Part shown: positions 23,134 through 31,841 of the stretch, piece by piece
Layout of the letters: each line of letters begins with the position of its first letter
Position numbering within the stretch: the first letter of the stretch is position 1
Origin: an uncultured Lachnospiraceae bacterium
Lineage (GTDB): Bacteria > Bacillota > Clostridia > Lachnospirales > Lachnospiraceae
Assembly: GCA_946632055.1 (NCBI GenBank)
Contig: CAMPAR010000001.1
Location: forward strand, 1-64,000
Direction of reading: 5' to 3'
Length of the DNA stretch: 64,000 bases
Notes under the pieces: model-generated
Databases searched by the model: none
The model's input: only the letters and a program-made list of their open reading frames with translations
Told to the model about the DNA's origin: nothing
Position numbers and translations under genes: made by a program

Positions 23134-23226
23134 ATGGGTGTTTATGAAGCAATTAAGAAACGCTTTTCCACGAGAGGCTATACGGACGAGAAGCTGACCG
23201 ATGCGAAGCAGGTAAGCTGCCTGTAA
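23134..23226 (+). pseudogene. Truncated nitroreductase-family gene (30 codons left)
   Basis: A good ribosome site (AAGGAGGCTGAAT) leads to ATG 23134 and MGVYEAIKKRFSTRGYTDEKLTD, the typical opening of nitroreductase-family flavoproteins (the AIKKRxSxRxF/Y-T-D pattern). The frame then runs KQVSCL and stops at 23224-23226. The remaining 140 or so residues of a normal enzyme are missing, so this is a 5' remnant left by a deletion. Promoter and ribosome site are intact, so it may now serve as a leader for the surface-protein gene 20 bases downstream. Confidence 0.6.
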
Positions 23227-23246
23227 AGGATGAAGAGGCCGGGCCG

Positions 23247-25349
23247 ATGAGAAGAACGCATCGTTTTCCCTTTGCGGCGGCATGCCTGATCAGTGCCGTT
23301 CTGATCCTTTTCAGAACGGCCTTTTTCGTATGCGCGGACGAAACGGAGGACGCCGCAGGTTCGGCGCTGTCCGTATCGGACATTCTGCTTTTTGCCGGAG
23401 AGGACGGCGAGACGGTCCGCGAGAAGGACGGAAGCGAATGGTTCCGCTATGATTATGAGAGCCGGCTGGTCATCGTGTCGACGGACGAAACCGGAAAGGA
23501 AGAAATTCTCTGCGGAAAGCCGGCGGACGATCTGGTTCTGACCGAGAAGGAGCCGCAGGGGAAGGAAAATCCCTGGGAACCCGGCGATCATACGGTGCTT
23601 CTTGAGAACGGTGAAAGCTCCTGCGAATTCAAGGTTCGGATTGTCGAAAGGAAAATCGCCGGAATCGCACCGGAAAAGCCGGTCCGTCTTCTGAAAACGG
23701 AAGAGGCGGAAATCTATGATCTTTCGGAGCTTCCGCTGACGGTTTCCTATGAGGGCTGCGGCTATACGGAAAGCATCCTCCTGAAGGATACGGAACACGA
23801 TGCCGAAAGCTCCCAGAAGGAGAAAACCTGGGACGAGGGAATGCATCCGGTATCCTTCACCTATCAGGGCTTCGAGGGCGCATTTGACGCGGACGTCGTG
23901 ACGGAGCCGGTGTTCGGATGGAAGCCGGCGGAAGCGCAGTACTGGACCGCGGCAGAACAGGATAATACAGACGGAGACGGCAAAGTCCTTGTCGATCCGA
24001 AAAAGATCCTCCGGCTGACGGTGATGCTTTACGATGGAACCGAAAAGACCGGCACTTTGGAGGCGCTGGAAAAGGAATACGCATTCTCGTCTGAAGTGCG
24101 TCTTTCTTCGGGTGGGGAGAAAATCCGGCTTGAACCCGGGAAAACGGCCGAGCTTGTGATCCGCCTTTTCGGGAAAGAGGAAACGGTGAAACTCACGGTA
24201 TCGGAGAAAAAGCCGTCGGAGTGCGCGCATGCCCATCCGGAGGATTTGCCGGAAATCCTGCCGGACTGCACCTCAGCCGGGCGAAGCGCGGGAACAAGGT
24301 GCCGGGACTGCGGAAAAGTCCTTTCGGGCGGAAAAACCGTGCGTAGAACCGGGCACTCAATGGAAGCGCTGCGGCTCCTGAGCGCGCCGGACTGCACGAC
24401 GAGCGGAGAACTCTTTATGGTGTGCGAGGTCTGCGGCGAAACGGAGCGGCGGATCCTTCCGGCGTACGGACACGCCTTTGGCGAATACAGCGTGGTCCGG
24501 GAAGCGACGGAAGAGAAGGAAGGTCTGGAAGAGAGAGTCTGCAGCCGCTGCGGTCACAGGGAGGAAAGAGCGATACCGGTGAAGGAAACGCAGCCTCCCG
24601 AAACGGAGCCGAGCGAAGACGCATCCAAAAGCGGGGAATCCTCCGAGACGGAGGAAAGCAAGGAAACTTCAAAGAGTGAAGAACCCTCCGAAACGGAGCC
24701 CGGCAAAGAATCTTCTGAGAGCGAAAAATCCTCCGAAGCGGAATCAATTGAAGTGACTTCCGAAAGCGAAGCGCCCTCCGAAACGGAGGAAAGCGGGAAG
24801 GCGGAGGAATCCGCCGGGGAAGCATCGAAGGCGCCGGAGAAGAGCACGGAAGAAAGCACCGCGTCCGAGACAGAAAAACCGACGGCCGCCTCGTTCGAAG
24901 AGGAAATGAAGACGGAGGCCGAAAAGGAGGAGGAGAGCGGCAGCGAAGCCGCGCAGTCCGCAGGGGAAAATACCGGGAGCCGGACGGATAGCCCGACCCA
25001 GCAAACCAGGACGGAGCCTCCGAAGCCGACGCCCGCTGAAAGCGAAGCGGTGGAAAAGAAGGGCAGCGAACGCGCCCCGATCGAAGCCGAAATCCGGGAC
25101 AGCGAAGGGGGCGGAGGAAATCAGGTGCTTCCGGAAGCAAATATTCCGGCGGACATCCGGGAGGCTTCTCCCCTGAAGCCCATAGAGAAACCGGAGCCGG
25201 AAGAAGAAACCGACGCGGATGTATTCCGTCAGATCGTATTCATCGCGATCGGCATTCTGTCCGGCGCATCGCTTCTTGCCTGGATTCTATTCCTGCTGAT
25301 CCGGAAGGTGAGCCGGAAACACAATCAGAAAAAACGGCCTTTCGAGTGA
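23247..25349 (+). CDS. Cell-surface protein with Cys-rich repeats, Glu/Ser/Thr-rich stalk and C-terminal membrane anchor
   Basis: 700 residues. Residues 1-30 are a signal peptide (LISAVLILFRTAFFVCA). Residues about 40-320 form several beta-rich, Ig-like segments. Around 330-445 two or three copies of a Clostridia surface motif appear, with paired cysteines (CRDCG, CEVCG, CSRCG) and GH-x-FGEYSVVREATEEKEGLEERVC. A stalk of about 180 residues rich in Glu, Ser, Thr and Lys follows, then a membrane span near 665-685 (FIAIGILSGASLLAWILFLL) and a basic tail. It is probably displayed outside, anchored by the span. The ligand is unknown. A terminator shared with the converging ABC gene follows. Confidence 0.75.
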   Translation: MRRTHRFPFAAACLISAVLILFRTAFFVCADETEDAAGSALSVSDILLFAGEDGETVREKDGSEWFRYDYESRLVIVSTDETGKEEILCGKPADDLVLTEKEPQGKENPWEPGDHTVLLENGESSCEFKVRIVERKIAGIAPEKPVRLLKTEEAEIYDLSELPLTVSYEGCGYTESILLKDTEHDAESSQKEKTWDEGMHPVSFTYQGFEGAFDADVVTEPVFGWKPAEAQYWTAAEQDNTDGDGKVLVDPKKILRLTVMLYDGTEKTGTLEALEKEYAFSSEVRLSSGGEKIRLEPGKTAELVIRLFGKEETVKLTVSEKKPSECAHAHPEDLPEILPDCTSAGRSAGTRCRDCGKVLSGGKTVRRTGHSMEALRLLSAPDCTTSGELFMVCEVCGETERRILPAYGHAFGEYSVVREATEEKEGLEERVCSRCGHREERAIPVKETQPPETEPSEDASKSGESSETEESKETSKSEEPSETEPGKESSESEKSSEAESIEVTSESEAPSETEESGKAEESAGEASKAPEKSTEESTASETEKPTAASFEEEMKTEAEKEEESGSEAAQSAGENTGSRTDSPTQQTRTEPPKPTPAESEAVEKKGSERAPIEAEIRDSEGGGGNQVLPEANIPADIREASPLKPIEKPEPEEETDADVFRQIVFIAIGILSGASLLAWILFLLIRKVSRKHNQKKRPFE

Positions 25350-25368
25350 ATTCGAAAGACCGTTTTTT
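25329..25368. terminator. Bidirectional terminator between the surface-protein gene and the ABC exporter gene
   Basis: AAAAACGGCCTTTCGA pairs with TCGAAAGACCGTTTTT with A and T runs on the two sides, so it can stop transcription from both converging genes. Confidence 0.88.
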
Positions 25369-25387
25369 CAGGTACAGGCCGCTTTCT

Positions 25388-27208
25388 TCAGGATTCGGCC
25401 TTCATGAACTGGGTGTTGTAGAGCTCCGTATAGACGCCGCCTTTTCCGACGAGTTCCTGATGCGTGCCCTGCTCGACGATTTCTCCGTCCTTCAGGACCA
25501 TGATTTCATCCGCGGCGAGAATCGTGGAAAGGCGGTGCGCGATCAGGATGCTCGAGCGGGTCTTGATCAGCGGATCGATGGCGTCCTGAATCTTCTTTTC
25601 GGAGATCGAGTCCAGGGCGGAGGTGGCTTCGTCGAAGATGAGGAGCGTCGGATCCTTCAGAAGGACACGCGCGATTGAAAGCCGCTGCTTTTCGCCGCCG
25701 GAGAGCTTCAGCCCCCGGTTTCCGACCATCGTTTCGAAGCCCTGCTCCTGCGCTTCGATGAAGTCGTAGATATTGGCTTTTTTGCAGGCGTCGATGAGCT
25801 CGGCCTCGGTGGCGTTCTCCTTCGCGTACAGCAGGTTCTCGCGGATGGTTCCGTTGAAGAGATAGGTTTCCTGGCTGACGACCCCGATTTTCGAGCGGAG
25901 GAAGGAAAGCTCCAGCTTCCGGACATCCGTGCCGTCATAGAGAACAGCGCCTTCCGTCACATCGTAAAGACGCGGTATCAGATTGACGAGAGTGGATTTC
26001 CCGGAGCCGGATGGCCCGACAATCGCGATGCTTTTCCCGGCCTGAAGATAGAAGCTGACATTTTTCAGAATCATGCGCTCCGGTTCATAGGCGAAGGAGA
26101 CGTTCCGGAAGGCAACGGAGCCGTTCGAACGGGAGGGCGTGACGGGATTTTCGCAGTTTTCCACCTCGATCGGCATGTCGTAGTATTCGAAAAGCCTCGT
26201 GAAAAGCGCCATGGAGCGGATCCACTCCACCTGGACGTTGAGAAGCGAGTTGACCGGCCCGTAGATCCTGGAAAGCAGGGCGACAAGCACCGTGATATCG
26301 CCGACCGTGACGGAGGAATCGAATTTCATCATCAGAAGCCCGCCGAGCAGATACAGGAGCATCGGCCCGATCGAGGTGAAGGTGGAGAGCACCACCCGGA
26401 ACCAGCGGCCGGCCATGCTTTCCCGGATATTCAGGCGGATCATTTTCTCATTCGCTTCGGCGTAGCGGCGGTATTCGCGCTCCTCCTTGCCGAAGAGCTT
26501 CACGAGGAGCTGTCCGGAGACGGAAAGGGTCTCGTTCAGGATGCCGTTGATCTTGTCGTTCGCCTCCTGCGACTCGCGCGCGAGGGACCAGCGGGTTTTG
26601 CCGGCCGAACGCGTCGGGATGACGAAGAGCGGCACGATCAGGATCGCGGCGGTGGCGAGAATCCAGTTTTTCTGGTACATCGCCGTGACGGCCACCGCGA
26701 GCGTGATCACATTCGAAATGATCGAGGTCAGCGTGTTCGTCACGATCTGCCGGACACCTTCGATATCGCTCGTCATGCGCGTAATGATGTCGCCCTGGTT
26801 GTTCTGCGTGAAAAAGCGCTGCGACATCTTCTGCAGATGGCGGTACATGGAGTTTCGCATATCGAGCGTGATATGCTGGGCGATCCAGGTATTCAGATAG
26901 CTTTCCGCGACGCCGATGAGGTTCGACAGGAAGGTGACGAGAAGAGACGCCAGAATCAGGAGAATCAGCATCTTCAGGTTCCGTCCGATCAGTCCGTCGT
27001 CAATGATTTTTCCCGTGAGGATCGACGGCAGGATGCCAAAGATCGATGAAATCAGGATGGCCAGAAGTACGAGAAGCATCTGTTTCCAGTAGGGCTTCAG
27101 GTAAGAGAAAATACGCAGCAGCAGTTCCTTGGTGACTTTCGGACGGTTCTTCTTTTCTTCTTCGCTTAAGAAGTTCCCGCCCATTCTTCCTCCGCCCATC
27201 GGTGGCAT
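25388..27208 (-). CDS. ABC exporter half-transporter (permease fused to ATPase)
   Basis: 606 residues. Six membrane segments fall in residues about 40-315, followed by the nucleotide-binding domain: Walker A GPSGSGKST (398-406), Q-loop VVSQETYLF, signature LSGGEKQR (502-509), Walker B LLIFDEAT (523-530), D-loop SALD and switch AHRLST. A Met/Gly-rich start precedes the first span. This is the multidrug/lipid exporter (MsbA/LmrA-like) type that works as a dimer; the partner could be itself. It is the last gene of a run with GtrA- and YfhO-type proteins, which suggests lipid-linked sugar or lipid export, though drug export is equally possible. Confidence 0.9.
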   Translation of the reverse strand: MPPMGGGRMGGNFLSEEEKKNRPKVTKELLLRIFSYLKPYWKQMLLVLLAILISSIFGILPSILTGKIIDDGLIGRNLKMLILLILASLLVTFLSNLIGVAESYLNTWIAQHITLDMRNSMYRHLQKMSQRFFTQNNQGDIITRMTSDIEGVRQIVTNTLTSIISNVITLAVAVTAMYQKNWILATAAILIVPLFVIPTRSAGKTRWSLARESQEANDKINGILNETLSVSGQLLVKLFGKEEREYRRYAEANEKMIRLNIRESMAGRWFRVVLSTFTSIGPMLLYLLGGLLMMKFDSSVTVGDITVLVALLSRIYGPVNSLLNVQVEWIRSMALFTRLFEYYDMPIEVENCENPVTPSRSNGSVAFRNVSFAYEPERMILKNVSFYLQAGKSIAIVGPSGSGKSTLVNLIPRLYDVTEGAVLYDGTDVRKLELSFLRSKIGVVSQETYLFNGTIRENLLYAKENATEAELIDACKKANIYDFIEAQEQGFETMVGNRGLKLSGGEKQRLSIARVLLKDPTLLIFDEATSALDSISEKKIQDAIDPLIKTRSSILIAHRLSTILAADEIMVLKDGEIVEQGTHQELVGKGGVYTELYNTQFMKAES

Positions 27209-27239
27209 AGGGGCTCCTCCTTTAAAAAGTGGTCAGGGT

Positions 27240-29990
27240 TCAGGTCAACGGGGGATTTTCTGTTTTATTGCCGTCTTCCGGTACGTCGTTCGCTACGCCT
27301 TCCGTGCTTTCCGGCACAGGGAAGGACTCGAGCGACTGAAGCTCCAGAATTTCGGGCATGCTTTCCGGCGCGGACTCCGGAAGGTCCGGGTTTTCCGCAT
27401 TTTCGCCGGACACGATCTCGTCAAAGCGGCTTTTCTTCCGCTTTTCCAGCAGTTTGGAGAGCACGGCAATCGCGATCATGGCGAGCGCCGCCGCAATCGA
27501 AATCACAAGGCTCACGGCAAAGTACGGAACATGATACCGGAATTCGATGCTGTGATGCCCTTCGGAAAGCGGCAGTGAAATATAGGCGCCCTTCGCCTCG
27601 GTAATTTCGGTTTTCACGCCGTCGACATAGGCTTCCCAGCCTGCCTCGTTCCCGATCGTGGTGAGAAGCGTTCCGGGCACTTCAACGTCGATCTCGGCCG
27701 AAACATGCGTATCGTCATAGGAGACGACCTGCATCGTGTTCGCCGAGAAGGCGCTGTAGATTTCCTCCATCAGGTTGTCCTGGAAGCGGTAAAGGCGGAT
27801 ATCCAGAAGCTTCGTGGAATCCGACTCCACGTTTTCGAAGGTCACGGTGTCGCCTGCATTACACCACGACAGGTCCATCGTGTAGCTGCGGTTCAGGTTC
27901 TGGAACTTCTTCGAGAAGTCGGTATGAGTCACCTGGACTTCCTTCGGCCCGCTCTTCGTGGAGTAGGCGTAGTAGAAACCGCTTTCCGGGATCGTCATGG
28001 TGACTTTCTTCTCATGCGTGTAGTCCGGCGTGACGTCGACGAAGAGATCATAGGCTCCGGCGACGAGTCCGGCGAGCTGATTCTGGTTTTCGAGCGGTGT
28101 GATGCCTTCGTCCGACCAGCCGGCCAGTGCGTTCGGATCGATCATATAGCCGAGCGGCAGCGCGTAGTTATTGCGGTAGACATAGGTGGTGTAGGTCTTC
28201 TGATCCGTCCAGCGGCCGTTCTTCGAAGTGTTCATGCGGTAGAGCGTATACAGATTGTCCGCGGCCGGAAGCTCCTTCTGGGTCACGAGATATCGGACCC
28301 CGAGCAGCATCTCGGTAAAGGGCGTCTGTCCGAGGGAACCGTAGGCGTTCGTTGAGGATTCCAGACCGATCGTTTTGTAGAAATCCGTCAGGTTCGCGTT
28401 CGCGACGGAGGAGAAGGTGGATATCGTATGGTATCCAAGCCAGGCGCCGTCGTTCTTGGTGCGGTTCGTCACCTTTTCCACGCGGTAGAAATCATTTCCT
28501 TCGTCTTCCTTGATCATCGGCAGGATTTCCTGCATGGCCTGGTCGAAATTGGTGTATTCGGTCCGGGAAACCGTCGAAACCGAGGTGATGCTGGTATCGA
28601 TGCAGGTCTCGAGGGCTGCGAGAGCGATGGCGAGGATAATCAGCACGTCCTTCATGACGCGGCCTCTCCGCCAGGCGTAGAGAAGCAGCGTGTAAAGGAT
28701 CATGAAGACCGCGCTGACATAGAAAACGTAATTCGCATAATAAGCGGTGTCGGTTTCAAGCTTCTCTGCGAGGAAGGTGAAAATGAGCGCCGCAAGCATG
28801 ACAAAGGTAAGATCCCGGTAGCTTCTGTCCTTCAGCCCCAGAAGTCCCCGGTAGCAGACGGTTAGAAGAAGCACCTGGTAGATGAAGGCCTGCCGGCAGG
28901 GAAGGCTGTTCGGAATGTGGAAGCCGTGCCAGATGTAGTCCATCGTCCGGGAGGCGAAGCTGAAGTAGAAGAAGATGAGAAGCAGCGTATAGCCGATCTT
29001 CTCCCGGAGGGAAATCCGCTTGTTCAGATAGTAGAGCGGCACAAAGAGGAAGACCGCCACGCCGCAGTAGATGTTCGGCCAGTGGTCAAGCCCCGTATGG
29101 GTCTGGACATTCATGAGATGACGGCTCATCATGGAGAACACCGAGAAATAGGTGCGCGCCCACTCCCAGTTGAAGGTGCCGGAGGCGGAGGCCGTCATGC
29201 CGAAATAAGCAATATAGGGGATCAGGAACACTGCGGAAAAAGCGAGGGCGAGCACGGTGTAGCCCGCGAATTTCGCAAGCTTCACGCCGAAATCCCGGCG
29301 CATTTCCTTCTCGGTTCCGAGGAGGAAGAAGCAGTAGCAGGCGATGCCCATTGAGACCATGATCGCGATGTAGTAATTGCTGAGAATCGTGAGTCCGAGC
29401 GTGAAGGAGTAAAGAAGTCCTTTATTCTCCTTCACGAGGCGCTCGAGGCCGAGCAGCACCAGCGGGAAGAGCCAGATGCAGTCGAGCCACATCACGTTCC
29501 AGTTGTACGCCGCCATATAGCCGGAGAGCGCGTAGAAAATGCCGAAGAAGGCGGCAGCATATCCGCCCGAGGCGTGCTTATCGTGCTTTTTATTCAGGTA
29601 ATAGGTCAAAGAGAGCGAACAGAGCGCGAGCTTGTTCACAATCATGAAGGTGATGAATTCGATGATGTAATTCTTCGGCCAGAGGACGATCAGAATGTTC
29701 AGGGGGCTTGCGAGGTAATATGCGCTGAGCGCCCAGAAATTCGTGCCGCCGCCGATATTCCAGGAATAGAAGAGCGATCCGCCCTCCCCGAGTTTTCGCT
29801 TGAGCTCCCGGAAGAAGGGCGCGTACTGGTGATACAGGTCGGTCCGGAGAAAACACTGGTTTCCGACGGGCCAGATGCCTTTTTCGATAAAAATGATGAC
29901 GAGGACAAGCACCGGCACGAAATAGGCAACAAGGTAGGGACCGGCGTTTCTCAGATTGTATTTTTCACGGTTGATTTTCAATATGGACAT
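27240..29990 (-). CDS. YfhO family membrane protein (GT-C-like)
   Basis: 916 residues with a dozen or more hydrophobic segments, an early loop with Asp (FLRTDLYHQYAPFFRELKRKL) and NIGGGTNFWALSAYYLASPLN, the hallmarks of YfhO proteins. A large outer domain covers residues about 480-830, then a span near 840-865 and an acidic cytoplasmic tail. YfhO proteins resemble GT-C glycosyltransferases and in Bacillus are tied to glycosylation of lipoteichoic acid. The GtrA gene 13 bases upstream, encoding a flippase-like partner for undecaprenyl-linked sugars, supports a role in decorating wall polymers. Confidence 0.88.
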   Translation of the reverse strand: MSILKINREKYNLRNAGPYLVAYFVPVLVLVIIFIEKGIWPVGNQCFLRTDLYHQYAPFFRELKRKLGEGGSLFYSWNIGGGTNFWALSAYYLASPLNILIVLWPKNYIIEFITFMIVNKLALCSLSLTYYLNKKHDKHASGGYAAAFFGIFYALSGYMAAYNWNVMWLDCIWLFPLVLLGLERLVKENKGLLYSFTLGLTILSNYYIAIMVSMGIACYCFFLLGTEKEMRRDFGVKLAKFAGYTVLALAFSAVFLIPYIAYFGMTASASGTFNWEWARTYFSVFSMMSRHLMNVQTHTGLDHWPNIYCGVAVFLFVPLYYLNKRISLREKIGYTLLLIFFYFSFASRTMDYIWHGFHIPNSLPCRQAFIYQVLLLTVCYRGLLGLKDRSYRDLTFVMLAALIFTFLAEKLETDTAYYANYVFYVSAVFMILYTLLLYAWRRGRVMKDVLIILAIALAALETCIDTSITSVSTVSRTEYTNFDQAMQEILPMIKEDEGNDFYRVEKVTNRTKNDGAWLGYHTISTFSSVANANLTDFYKTIGLESSTNAYGSLGQTPFTEMLLGVRYLVTQKELPAADNLYTLYRMNTSKNGRWTDQKTYTTYVYRNNYALPLGYMIDPNALAGWSDEGITPLENQNQLAGLVAGAYDLFVDVTPDYTHEKKVTMTIPESGFYYAYSTKSGPKEVQVTHTDFSKKFQNLNRSYTMDLSWCNAGDTVTFENVESDSTKLLDIRLYRFQDNLMEEIYSAFSANTMQVVSYDDTHVSAEIDVEVPGTLLTTIGNEAGWEAYVDGVKTEITEAKGAYISLPLSEGHHSIEFRYHVPYFAVSLVISIAAALAMIAIAVLSKLLEKRKKSRFDEIVSGENAENPDLPESAPESMPEILELQSLESFPVPESTEGVANDVPEDGNKTENPPLT

Positions 29991-30002
29991 GGCGGATTTC
30001 TT

Positions 30003-30524
30003 TTAGCTCTCCTTTGGTGTTCTTTTCCTGAATATGATGAATTTGCTTGCGAAATAATTGGCCACAAGCACGAAGACGTTGCTGAGTATTTTCATGAGCG
30101 GCTCGTTCCAGCGAAGGATGCCGACGGTGACGTACACGAAGAGCGTGTCGAAGCCGAAGGACAGAAGCCGGGCCGTGAGAAAGGGAAGAAATTCCCGAAG
30201 AAGCGTCTTTCGGTCCCAGTTCGGGCTGTCAAAGACAAACACCTTGTTGACGACGTAGGCAAAGAGCACCGCCGCGATCCAGGAAATGACCTGGGCGACA
30301 AGGATGCCGTAGTCGGCCGGAAAGAAAACGCGTACGATAAAATAGACGACATAATTGACAACGGTGGTGGCCGCTCCGCACAGAATATAGCTGATCATTT
30401 CGTAATTGAACAGCTTTCCGAGAAGGGGGTGGGAAGAAAGCCGGGCAAAGAACGGAATCCCGGAGAGCTTCTTCACAAAAGCGCTTTGAAGTATTTTCTG
30501 TTTCATCCTGAAATGTCGGGTCAA
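30003..30524 (-). CDS. GtrA family membrane protein
   Basis: 173 residues. Four membrane spans follow an N-terminal cytosolic stretch of about 40 residues, with the GtrA family signatures YILCGAATTVVNYVVYF, AYVVNKVFVF and NYFASKFIIFR. GtrA proteins are thought to move undecaprenyl-phosphate-linked sugars across the membrane for surface polymer modification. It is the first gene of the run GtrA-YfhO-ABC. The downstream YfhO gene begins after 13 bases, which ties the two functionally. Confidence 0.9.
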   Translation of the reverse strand: MTRHFRMKQKILQSAFVKKLSGIPFFARLSSHPLLGKLFNYEMISYILCGAATTVVNYVVYFIVRVFFPADYGILVAQVISWIAAVLFAYVVNKVFVFDSPNWDRKTLLREFLPFLTARLLSFGFDTLFVYVTVGILRWNEPLMKILSNVFVLVANYFASKFIIFRKRTPKES

Positions 30525-30537
30525 AGGAAATTACTCC

Positions 30538-30566
30538 TTTACATTCCCGCTGAAATCCTTTATAAT
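30538..30566 (+). promoter_or_regulatory. Promoter of the amidase gene
   Basis: -35 TTTACA at 30538-30543, a 17-base spacer and a perfect -10 TATAAT at 30561-30566. Translation starts at 30650. Confidence 0.65.
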
Positions 30567-30649
30567 AATCTAAGTTGTGCTCAAAAACATCAACGAAGCT
30601 ATTTTAACCGATTTGAGGACAAATGTAAATATATAACAGGACGGGATTT

Positions 30650-31795
30650 ATGTCAAACAGACAGGAATTTGATCGCGAACCCTACAGAAAAGAGAAGAGA
30701 CCTGCAGACCGGTACGGAGATTTCGAGGTGGAATTTCCGGAGGATGAACTGGAAGAGGAAGAAGCGGAAGAAAGACCGCTGACAGAAGAAGAAATATTTG
30801 AACTTCGAAGAAAGAAGCGCCGCGCGGCGCGGGAAGCCCGGGAGCGCGCGAGAAAGCAGAAGCAGCGGCTGTTCATTGCAGCCTGTACGGCAGCGCTGGC
30901 GCTGATCCTGATCATCGTGATCGTCGTCGCACGATCGACGGATTCGGAAGACAGGAAGCCGGCGGATCAACAGAATCAGACCACCGAGGCCGTAAAGCAG
31001 GAATCACAGCCTTCCGGCAAAGAAGACGCTGAAAAAACCGGCAGCGAGGAAGACACGGTCAGCCCGGAGTCCCAGAGCCCCGCCGCGGAGGAAACGCCTG
31101 TGACAGACGCCGCCGAACAGCAGCCGTCCGAAACGGCCGATCCCGCGTCTCTGGTGACGGACGCGGCCCGGGAGACGACGAACCCGCTCGACAGTACGGA
31201 CGAAAACGGCAACTGGATTCCGCCGTATCCGACGGACATTACGGTGCCGTCCTGGATTACGCAGGACTACATCGATATTCATGAAAAGACCCGTCCGGGG
31301 CGGCTTCTGACGAGCGTGGACAACATCGTCGTCCACTATGTCGGCAATCCCGGCACGAGCGCCAAGGCGAACCGCGACTATTTCAACGATATTCCGCTGC
31401 ACGATGACGAGCGCGGCGCGAGCGCCCACTTTGTTGTCGGCTTTGACGGCGAAATCATCCAGTGCGTGCCGCTCGGCGAGATGGCGCAGGCCAATTATCC
31501 GCGGAACGACTACACGATCAGCATCGAGACCTGCCATCCGGACGAGACCGGAAAGTTCACGGAGACGACCTACCGCACGCTCATCAAGCTGGTGTCCTGG
31601 CTCTGTGAGGAATACGGCCTCACGGCCGACCAGGTGATCCGGCACTACGATGTTTCCGGCAAATACTGTCCAATGTACTACTGCCCGAATACGCTTGATA
31701 ATCCGAACGGTCATCCGGAAGAGTGGGAGCAGTTCAAGGCGGAAATCCGCTATTACATGGACAAATATCCGGACATCTCCGCGACGGATCCGTAA
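30650..31795 (+). CDS. Membrane-anchored N-acetylmuramoyl-L-alanine amidase (Amidase_2/PGRP fold)
   Basis: 381 residues. A highly charged cytoplasmic N-terminus (residues 1-65, Arg/Glu-rich) is followed by one membrane span (LFIAACTAALALILIIVIVVAR, about 66-87) and a Glu/Ser/Thr linker to about 180. The zinc amidase domain then carries NIVVHYVGNPG (first His), SAHFVVGFDGEIIQCVPL, ISIETCHPDE and VIRHYDVSGKYCP (second zinc His and the Cys position). It cleaves the amide between muramic acid and the stem peptide in the wall. The inside-out topology with a long positively and negatively charged tail is unusual for such amidases and may tether it to cell-division machinery. Confidence 0.9.
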   Translation: MSNRQEFDREPYRKEKRPADRYGDFEVEFPEDELEEEEAEERPLTEEEIFELRRKKRRAAREARERARKQKQRLFIAACTAALALILIIVIVVARSTDSEDRKPADQQNQTTEAVKQESQPSGKEDAEKTGSEEDTVSPESQSPAAEETPVTDAAEQQPSETADPASLVTDAARETTNPLDSTDENGNWIPPYPTDITVPSWITQDYIDIHEKTRPGRLLTSVDNIVVHYVGNPGTSAKANRDYFNDIPLHDDERGASAHFVVGFDGEIIQCVPLGEMAQANYPRNDYTISIETCHPDETGKFTETTYRTLIKLVSWLCEEYGLTADQVIRHYDVSGKYCPMYYCPNTLDNPNGHPEEWEQFKAEIRYYMDKYPDISATDP

Positions 31796-31841
31796 GCAAA
31801 TTTGAAATTGACATCATTTAATATTTCAGGAGGAAAATACC

